Of a DNA stretch of 64,000 bases, positions 49,050 to 59,800 are shown piece after piece. The stretch is taken from contig NC_092561.1 of assembly GCF_037975245.1 (NCBI RefSeq), forward strand, positions 3,391,001-3,455,000, in the 5' to 3' direction. Both the position numbers and the translations under genes were made by a program. Source of the stretch: Apostichopus japonicus (lineage: Eukaryota > Echinodermata > Holothuroidea > Aspidochirotida > Stichopodidae). Position 1 is the stretch's first letter; each line of letters starts with the position of its first letter. Below the pieces are notes generated by a model. That model saw only the letters and a program-made list of their open reading frames with translations, made no database searches and was not told where the DNA came from.

Positions 49050-52000
49050 TTAATTAAATGAAGCTCCTCCATGAAATGTTGACCGTCCTTTTGTCTTCAG
49101 ATTTTTGTCTTGCTCTAAGCTATCAAGCGCTTCTTGCTCGCTTATGTGAAACCAACTTTGAGGTATATCAGCAGGTTTGCAGTCAAAAGTGAGCGCGATC
49201 CAGTCGTTTTGAGTAGCAAATAGCCATTGCCAAAAGCGCTTACCGAAGTCACCGTTCGTCGGGCGAATGTCCCAATTTGGGAAACGCCGTTTGTACATTG
49301 CGCAAGGAAGTGTTTCATTGCCGACTGTAAATGTGGCATTTCGTAGGAGTAATGAAGAATTACAATCCTCCAATACAAGTTTCGATGTCTCTGAATAAGC
49401 TTCCCCTTTCATTCCCCTGGGGCGATGAAGGAAGGAAGAATGAACCGAGTGGCTCTCCATGATGTTATCGCATGGGCTCCCACACATAGGGCACACCTCA
49501 TCACACAGATTCGATAAGCCAGTTTCGGTCTTAAAAGAAGAGAAGCTGTACTGAAAATCATCATACACCCCTACTTCGTTAAACTTTTTTCTAAAGTACT
49601 TTCCTAAGCATTTCTTCAAAATGGTAGAAACTAATGAAAATTCTGCTCCAACATAAATAGACTCGATTTCTTTTACAAATGGTCCAAGTTCGTCAAAACA
49701 ATTCTGCAATTCGTTGACCCACTCTTGAAACGTTGTCTCTGAAGATACTCGTTGGTCGACAATTTTTATCTTTCGTAATCGAGTGTCTGATATTTCCTTT
49801 TGCCTGGTACGGATATCTTTGTCTATCCTCTTGCAGCATTTCTCCCACTCTCGTTGTAAGTAATTCTCAGCCTGCTGCTTCATAGAATGTCGATACCAAT
49901 CATCAGCATACAGGAAATGGTACAAGCTATCCACGCGTGATGACCACTCCTGATCACGTACCACCGACTGCTTCAGTAAATCCCAAGGTAGTTGCAGCCT
50001 TCTGGTGTAATTAGCATACTGAATATTATTCAGCACATACTTCTTCAAGTGTTCAATTTCCATATCTATGTCTTTTCTTAGATAGTAGAAGATGTAATCT
50101 GCAGCACGGTTGTTTATATTAGTTTGACCATAGAAATCAATGAAGTGATCCTGTATCATATAGTATTCTTCACTGAATATTTCACTCAATTCATCTTCGT
50201 TTTCCTTACTGTCCCTATAAACCTCTTCAAACGCTCGTCCGCATAAATGCAAAAGTGCTTTTGCGATGAGAAGATGAGGAAGCTTAAATCTGTCACGTTG
50301 AGACGATAATTCCATTAGAGTTTTCCGAACCACCAACTGAAATATATTTGTGTCAAAATATTTACCCCTCTGATTTTGAAGTTCACTTATTTGAAGGTCG
50401 ATTACTTGCTTTACGTATGTACTGGCCTGTTCTGTTTCATTTCGAATGATGCCATCTTCTCCTTCCTCATCTTTGTGAACGGCTCCATGTTGCTCGCTCA
50501 TACGTTTATGCCGGATCCACGCCTTTACATATTTTACGTGAATGTACTTAGCAAATTCAGGTAGTTCAACATGCTTCTCTATTCCCCCTTCTTGGGATAT
50601 TAGGTTTTGAATTTCATTTCCAACTGCCATATCCCTGGTCATCCGTAGAAGTAACTTTTCGGACAATGATTTCAAAGAGGATGTTGTTTTTTGTTGCCGA
50701 GTTAAACTGCCTTCTTGCATGAGATTGCCAATCCAAAATCTCCAATTGTCTTTAAAATGCTGTTCTAAAGCGTCTTTATCTTTACCCTGATCACCTGTAG
50801 CTTGTAGCATTTTAGTGGCCGTAAATTTAGCTTCCATTAACATCTTTGGAAGATACTTCCTTTGAAGGCTTGGTAAGTTAAATCTTAGTTTTCTGATCTC
50901 GTATTCTTCTGAAAGTCTCATAACCGCTCGGTTTTTTGCATCTTTTAGTCCAATCGATATATCGTCGCGGAAGCCCTGGTTGTGTTTCATCATGATATTC
51001 TTACGAGGATGGTTTTCAATGTATTCCCGTACCTTCCGGTTTAAAGTTTGTCTTTCATTTTCTACTTCTTCGCTTAAGGAATCTTTCAAAGAATCGATAT
51101 CAGGAGCTACACCGATTCCAAAACTCGATTCAACTTCTGTTATGCAAGTTTTTGATTTTACCATTACTGCATTCCTCATGTCAACCACCCACCCGTTGTA
51201 TTCAAGGCAAAATTTGTTATAGTCAACCGCCCTAACACTATCTTGAAAGTTGAAAACGAAATCCTCTTCCTTAAGTGCTTTCCAAACATCTCGTACGCGC
51301 TCCGTGAATGTTGTCATTGTTAATTCAGGTGTTATGATCTTATTTTGGATATCCTGGAAGAGCCCGTTCTTTATTTTGATCACCTTTTCGCTATACATGT
51401 GATTTGGTGGCGACATTCCTCCCTTCCAAAGACAGGGTATATACTGCAAGTCCTCATCTAGCTTCAGTTCTACAACATCTGAGAATTTCTCATACCTCCC
51501 CTCTAATCCTTCCGCTTCCGCAGCAATTTTCGTAGCCGCGTCGAGGGTTTGTTTGATTCTAAAGGTACTCACTTTATTTCTGTCTGCAGCGGTCAAATCA
51601 GCTACGCGCTGTTGAACTATTTTGCATTTGCATACTAAATCAACTTCCTTCATCCGCATCAGAGCATGTGCTGCTATTTGGAGTATGCCTGTCATATCAC
51701 TGTCAATGTTTTCTCCTTCTATATTGAAAATTGTTACGTTAGCAATACTAAAAGCAAACGTGACAAGTTCATTATCGAATCTTCGATCGTCATGATCAAT
51801 GGATCGTATGCCCTCAGTATCGACAACGATCAAGTAACTGAACCCAAGCGTTTCCGCTAATTTTTCTTCAATTGGGAGAAATCTTATGAAAAGACCCCTC
51901 GTGCATCGTCCTGCTCGAACTGGGAAACGCAGACCAAACATACTATTGAGAAGTGTAGACTTACCACTGCTCTGAACACCAACCACACTTACTACCAAAA

Positions 52001-53872
52001 CCTTCGGATCATTTAGTTTGAGACTCAATTGATCTAAAACAGCAGTGACCCATGTAAGAGGCACACGGCCAGTGTCGCCGTCCATTAGTTCTAACGAATG
52101 CATCTCCATTACCAAACTAGCGGCAATTGATGGGAACAAAGCAATATTTTTTGATTGGTGTTTCTTCTCAGAAAGCTCTTCATATGCTTCGAATAATTGC
52201 CCAATTTCTCTCATGAAGTGTTCAAATCCAAGATTGTTATCTCGACACTTTTTCAACAGCAACTTACGTTCTTGCCTCATATTTTCACACGTTCGAACAG
52301 AGCGACCCTTTTCACCGTCTTTGTCAACCACATCATCAACAGACACAGCTGAAGATTCTTCCTTTAGGCTTTCTTTTTGGCTTAATTCTTCTTCAAGTTT
52401 TAGAATGGTTTTCATGCCATCTAATATCGTGTCACTTACTGTTTGGTATATTTTGTCATTTAGGAAGCCAAGGAAATATTGCAAATAATCATGATTATTC
52501 TTTTCTCTCTCGATTGTACTGTGATACAGCTTCATAGTGTTTGAAAGCTGAGCTTCCAGCTGAATTTTCCTTTGCTTTGTTTTGGCCTGTATTATTTTTT
52601 CTCGTTGCAGTTCGAAAGACTCATCATCATCGTTTTCTGATTCAAAATGGGCTTTATCCAGCTCAACCCATTCCCGCCAAGATTCTTGCAACGGAAAACT
52701 CTTTTGTTTAAATTCTAAGACATCCTTGTATTCAACACTTCCAAAGATGTCCTTAACAAAGGTGTGAGCCTTATTACATTCTTTTTTGTCCTCGTCGACA
52801 TCTAAGTACGTTCTGCATTTCTCTGCTATTTGCTCAATACTCAACAGAGTTTCATTTTGTCTATTTCTATTGCATGAATCCGCTATGATTTCGCAAACCA
52901 TTCGGCTGATGGTGTCGACCTGAATAGTTTTGACAAAAATCCAGTTATCCTTTTTCGTAGGTAGAGAAGATCTTTCTGATCCATTTGTATTCCTTTTATC
53001 TTTGACTGCAATAAATAGCGTCTTGGAAGAAATCTTTTTCAATTCTCTGATTGTGTTGACGTATTCGCTACGCTTTTCTGTCGCAATTATTGCAATGGTT
53101 AAATTGGCAGACATGCAAGCAAACTTACGTTGTACAGGATAATCCCTACAATCACCACGTAGGTTGAAAAAAGTAGTGACATTCTTAAATATTTCTCCGT
53201 CGTTACCTACCATTGGAAGGAACCAAGCACTTTCGATCGATCCATGCGAAAAACGTGGATCTAACTTGTCATTATCTTTATTTAAAAAGAATGGATGTAA
53301 CCCATAGCCTTGGCTATAACCTAGCATATAGTTTAGTAATTTCGATTTTGACATCCGTACATTACCGATTCTCAAAACTGATACAGTGTAGGTTGGATAT
53401 GCTACAATTGGTTGTTCAACAGCAAATGCATCTCCCTCACCTTTCCATTTTTTAACTATTCTTCGGCATGCCCAAAGTAATAGTTGGGGATTTTTGTCTT
53501 TGACACCTCCGAGAACTAGAGGTACTGCCAACTGGCAAGCTGATAGCTTTTCTATAATATCTTGTTTGAGAAACTCGTCCGCGCAGTGAAAAATGCAAAA
53601 AATAAAGTCACGCATAGAAATATCACTCGGTACAAGATGTTGGGGTAACACAGCTCGATAATCTAAAGAAGTAATTTTTTGCCAAAAAGATGTAACATAG
53701 TCTATAGAGGTATGACCATTTCTTACTTTGAGGAAATCTTCCAAAGTCAGTTTACCAGCATTTAAATTACTTATTCCTATCTTATGAAGAAAATCGTCAA
53801 AAGGATCGTTCGTATCTGTTCTTTCGTTTCCTACATTCGATGATGTCCCGGGATAAATGCCACCTTTTTCGG
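49050..53872 (-). CDS. Exon 12: VLIG-type GTPase
   Basis: A 4823-bp exon, acceptor TATTTCTTCCAG. It starts EKGGIYPG and DPFDDFLHKIGI, then KLTLEDFL, the usual VLIG opening. G1 is GVQSSGKS (51957-51980), switch-I-like GRCTRG, G3 DTEG (51810-51821). A Cys/His cluster CPMCGSPC starts near residue 2399, with HRPRGM after it. It lacks the acidic tail of copies 1/2 and ends GASFN. It is more diverged from them than they are from each other, but the GTPase core is nearly identical. Confidence 0.9.
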
Positions 53873-56800
53873 CTGGAAGAAATAGAAATATTTGTGATGT
53901 GTCAAGTGAAATTAGTTAACTCACCGGTCAAAAGCCACATTATCTTGCTTTCTTATGGCGTAATGACTCATTTCATTATATTATTTATTTGTATTTCCAT
54001 AATAATTTAAACATGTGGTCTTTCACGATTGAAATAATGCATGGAAAAATATTACTTTCTGTGAAAAATTGTCTAGAGATTCCCCTAAAACTTTTTCTTG
54101 CAAAGTTATGTTTTGCAATATTTTAAATATAAATTATGATGTTCTCGTTTGATAATTTCCAAGTCTTTGTTTAAGGTTGATTGGTTAAGTTCAATACAAT
54201 TGAATTCAAAGAGGAGGTGTAAACAATTTGAGAAATGTGAATCACTTCGAATTACCTAACTCTTCGACTTCTTTTGTAGTCTTCAATCGTTTATGTGTTG
54301 ATAGGGATGCAACCATTTGTTCATCTTCAACAAACCTTTTGGGAGGAGCTCGTACAATGTTCCAGTTCCTACAAAGAATGATACAAAGTTGTACACCACC
54401 GTTTGTAAGTAAGATACTCACCAGTTACTAACATGTTTTGGAACGGGCGACAAACTGATTTGCATTATATTTAGATGAACAAATGGATTAGTGGGTAAAC
54501 CATCTGATTACAGTTAATATGCAGTGTGTTGTCCATGAAATATAACATTACAACAATAAAATGTTTGACAAAGTATTTCGAACAAATAAAAAATATATAT
54601 ATTTAGCTTTCTCATAATGCATTAATTATGATGATAAATACAGCAATAAGAATTATACGAATTAATGGTTTAAATGTACCCAAGACCAGTTATCAGAACT
54701 TTCAAGGCACAGGAAATAGCACAAATCAATCCAATGTAAACACAAAAATTGACGATAGAAGTAATAATAGATGTTTTTTTTAAATCCACAGTAATCAAGT
54801 AAATTTTGACTTTATTCTTAGAAGTATTGATACCTGGTGCAGGCCGAATGTAAGGTATTTATGCCATTAACATGTTGTTACACTTACAGAGATGATTCTC
54901 ACATTCAATTTTGCTTGCCCTCTTTTAATAGAAAAAAAGTCGGATACAGAAAGGGAAAAAAATCTATGCTAAATTTGAATGTGATGTTAAACTTACCCAC
55001 TACTTTCTAAGAAAATATCAAAATCCACTTCTTCGGTTGAACATTGTTGACTAATTTCATCTGTTTTACCAGACACCTGACTCCCTTCAGTCATATCCTC
55101 TGTAACGCCACTTAAAAGGTAACCTTCAAATGACAAGAGGAATACATTACAGATGAAGAGCGTTCAATTCTATGACATAGCGGCTGTATTTTTCAGTGTT
55201 TGGATTGAATAGTTAAGTAGTAAGACTCTTATGGTGATAAAAGCAGTAACATCTCATTCTAAATACCAACACAGTGCAGTCAATTGGATATTCGCAGCTT
55301 CTTTTAAAACTTAAAATCACCTGATTGACTCCATTTTACTTCAGAATTCAACGCCTTTGCTAGTTCTTCGTAGTAAAAACACCCTTCCAACGCAAGAAGG
55401 AACGAATTGAATGCGGTCTCCTCTTTGGTTTCGAGAAATGAAATGAATAAACGGACACGTTGCTTTCGTTTTGCAGTGGCTTTCAGTGCATCTACTTCAG
55501 TACTAGTTAATGTACCATTGCTAGTGAGAATCTCTATGAGACTGAAGGGATCAAAATCTTCTTCCATGAGTGATTGTACTCTCATCAGAGCTCGTTTCCA
55601 TTGATCTTTTATGGTGAAAACTGTGAAATATTGGTGTTAAGAGAGAAAACAGAACAAATTAGTGAAATATTACTGTTATCAAGTTAGCTTCATCCGCTAT
55701 GTTAGCGGAAATAATCGTGATTCACGACATACAGATCGTTGTTGAACTACTTCAGTTCTTCATGTTTTAAAGTAGTTTATTCCATTTCTATGTAACGGGC
55801 ATGCATTTTGGGCAAAATTAGCAGAAAAGCAAAGTGGAAGGTGAAGCAGACGTTGAATAATGGTATGTGTCAACTTTTGTCAAATAATATCTTATAATAC
55901 ACCTCTATGCCCCATAACAGCTAAGAACAACTTCTTTCAGAAGTTATTATCGTCATGATGGTCCTTCAGACAGAAGATCGAAGACCTCCAAGAGCCCGAT
56001 ATGACGCCATTTAGAAACTTTCCTTATACCGTAGCAACGTTGTGTGATACTATAAACTCCTAAGCCATATTTAATGTTGCCAGATTCATACTCACTGGGC
56101 TGTTTTAAGACATTGCTAGCATCCGTCACCTCTTTGGTGTCGTAAGACAGTTTTATTGACAATTTTCCATCTTCGAGTATCGTTATTGTTTCTTTTTGTG
56201 TCCTCTCGTTATACATTGTCATGAGTTTTTTCAAGAGTCTTCCACTGTGGATGTCTCCGATCAGTTGATCCAGGGAATCTTTAGATGGTACTTTCAATCG
56301 AAATACAATGCTTCCCTTTTCGCAATCAACAAGATGTACTTTAAATTCTCTTCGAAACTCGGTATCCAGCCGCTTTTTACTTGATAAAAGGAACTCCTCA
56401 AACTCTGCCATGGCACCACTTGGTACGTTTGACTTCATCGTCAATGTCACCTCTGTCACAGAAAAAGAAGTCGTGGTTGTATAAAATTTTGATACCAATA
56501 ATAATGTTATTAGAATGTTATCTAAAGAAAATAAAACCTGAACAAAACAATAAATACACTTAGTGTCACATTTCATTCATTGGCTTGATAAAATCTTTTC
56601 TTGTTAATCTTTCAGAGTTGTATCGCAATTGCAAGAAATACGTAATTGGAACGATTTAAATTAGACGTAGATTAGAATGATCAATGATATCTAGCAGCTT
56701 GCTTATTTTTCCCAAAATCTTGGACAATTTCACCTCGATTGACTATCGTTATTATTCAATTTTCCGCAGAATTGTAATATGTTAAATATTTACCTGGACA

Positions 56801-59800
56801 AAGAGACATATCATTGAAATCTTCAATGATGCCTTGCAGCCGTGTAAGCTGAGTAGATCTAACAGCCTCCAGGAGGTGTAATGTATCCCCACTTGTCCAA
56901 ATCTTCTTACGTCGGCACACATGCATAAACTCCCGTTTAGGATTGATACTTCCTTGAATTCTTTCCAAGGATTTGTGATCCATATTGAAGTATTTACACA
57001 GTAGGTCAATATCTGAGACATCCATGGATTCGATTAGTCTATCCATCATGTCTAGATAGTCGAATGCATGTTGTCTCGATTTCTCTTCGTTGGCTCCTGA
57101 AGTTTAATATACGAAAACATAGAAATTGTTTGGTAGAAATATTGCTATTGTAATTTGTAGAGCTCTCATTCTGAGATTAGTAAGTAACACATGACTGTGT
57201 ATATGTAGGGCTTTGTATCCAGGACCACTGGTTATAGGAGTAAACCTAATTACCTATATCACATCCAACAAGACTTGAGCATGATGCGGCTCTACGTGTC
57301 TTAGTTTCCGTCACCTAAAAATTGTTTATAAAAACGGTTGTATATAATTTGACACTGAAATTTTGGCCAATAAATATGACAAAAAGGTTAGTATAGTTTA
57401 TCTTTTTACCCCAAGTTGTTAATTAAAAAGTACTCACCATGTTGTAAGAGTTCTTTAAACTGTTTCTCTTCGTATATAAGCTCAATTGATTTTCGTTCCC
57501 TTAGTGAACCTATCAAGTCATTATCGCCCGTCTCGTCTTTATAAATTGTCAATATATCTTGCAGAAATCTTCCACTGTCAATATTTGTCTTGAGTTTATC
57601 CAGCGATTCTGCTGTAGGCACTTTGAATAGCAACTTCATACCAAACTCTTCCTCTTCTACAGATTTCGAATCTCTTCTTTTCCCCATCAAGAATTTTTTG
57701 AGTTTGGTAAATGTTGGGTGATTTGGTTTCGTTGGATTTATTTGCACTGTTACTTCTGTTAAAAGTAATAAAATAAATAATAAAAACAAGATAAATACAT
57801 GAAGTTCGTTATTTTTATGTTACCTGAAACTTGATTAATAAATAAGCCAACATATTTTAATACAATGGGATAAAAGGCAAATAGTATGGAGCTATAATGA
57901 ACCACAAGGCAGGTCAGGGAGAACACTTTGAACAAATATGCACTCTAACAACACAGTTACTTGAATCCTTTTTGAACGTATTTGGTTAACATTCTGTACT
58001 CGAACAAGTATCATAAATGTCTATTTCGTTAATTGACACATTTATGACAATTTTTTTTTGGCAATCGTTGACCTTGGACGCAAGCCAGCCATCATCATAA
58101 ATTGATGCAATGAATTATGTGGACATCATAGGTGTTAATTATTTCTTGATAATTGGAGTAGATTGTACAAGAATATGCAAAACTGTTCATTGAAAGCCAT
58201 GTGCAATTCATGCCACTAGTTGTCAAGAAGAATGTCGTCAATTCTAGTATACATGATTTGTCACTGCCAGTAACAAAAAGGAACCATATGAAGCATTACA
58301 CTAACCTGGCCATAGAGACATATCATTGTGTCTTGCAGATATGATGTTCTCCAGGTTTGTAAGCTTATTCGACCTAACAGCGTCCACCAGTCTTGACCTG
58401 TCCTTGCTTGTCCAAATTTTATTTTGTCGACACACGTGTATGAACTTTCGTTTAGGATTGCTACTTCCACGAATTTTTGCCATAGAGTTGGAATCAATTT
58501 TGAAGTAATCACACAATAGTTCAATGTCTGATATATTAATGGCCTGGATGAGCCTATCCATCGTGTCTAGGTAATCAAAAGTAGATTGTTCTTCATTGTA
58601 ACCTGAACATAAACGTAAGATGGAGGTAAATGTTATAAAAAAAAAACATTCAATAACAAAATATCAAACTAAATGGTATAGTAGGTCTCTGATATACGGT
58701 TTATTCATGCAGTATTGCATTATTTGGGCCTGCAAAACAAGTAAGTATTTGCTTCGGAAATTTCTTTTTACCTTTTAAGGGTTTGTCTAAAATGCTTCTG
58801 GCTTAAAAGTACTTTTTACCAAGGTAGACAGCTTGATGAATTTGTTTCCGAAAGCCTTCATTATACAAATAATGAATGATCATGAGTGCAATAGTGCAAA
58901 TATTTCACAAGTTGAAAGATGTAATTTGTTCCATTCAACGAGGCGCATATTTGCACTATTGCACGAATGGAAACATTTCATTTTTTGTTTTATACAACAT
59001 ATTATATAAAGATGGGTAAAATGCACTCATGCAACAGATTTTTTTGAACAGGCATGTTTCACTGCTCTGTTACCATTGAAAAAAAGTGCTACCAAAAAAG
59101 TATAACCCGTGGTTCTATTACATAGAGTGGAATTGAGCGGATTTTGCATGCAATCAACGAGCAATTGACCAATCAAATGACCAGAATACAATTAGGTGTT
59201 GTATAATAGCTACTAAACCTCCCTTGTGCGACATCAATGGCATTAAAAATACCCAGACCTACCTGCTTCAAAACTGGCAAGACTTGAGCATGATGATAAT
59301 GACGACGTTTCACCTGACAAGGAACAAAAAAACATCACATTAGTTAAGTTCATTCATTAGAACCCTTCTGTACCCTTTATATAAGCAGACGCCAATACAA
59401 CAAATTTAGAAAAAAAAAAAACTTTGGATTAAAGATGTGTTACAAAATCGTCTTACCTACTGAAGTTGACAGCTGTTTTCTGATATTTTCAAGTTTTGAC
59501 TTGATAAAGTCTAGTCGAATGTGTGGTGTGGATCTGGAACCGTTGATCGGCTTGTATAGGCGCTTTGCCACATTTCTTCCAAACACATCACTTTCATTAT
59601 CTTCTAGTAACTTGTCAAGGGCTCGCTTGGAAGTAATTCTCAGGGAGAGGGACTTGGCTTCATCGCAAAGTTTCACGAAGTGTATATCATACTCCCCACG
59701 AAAGAAAACGTATAGCTGTATACTTGCTTCCTTTGGAAATAGTGAACTCTCCCACAATGTGCCGCTCTCCAGCAACGAAACCTTTTTATGTGATCCTGAA

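Noticed and set aside
56453-56576. Hydrophobic N-terminal extensions before exon 8 (and similarly before exons 2 and 6)
   Set aside because: These are intron sequence upstream of clear acceptors; they looked like membrane segments only because polypyrimidine tracts encode Leu, Phe and Ser.
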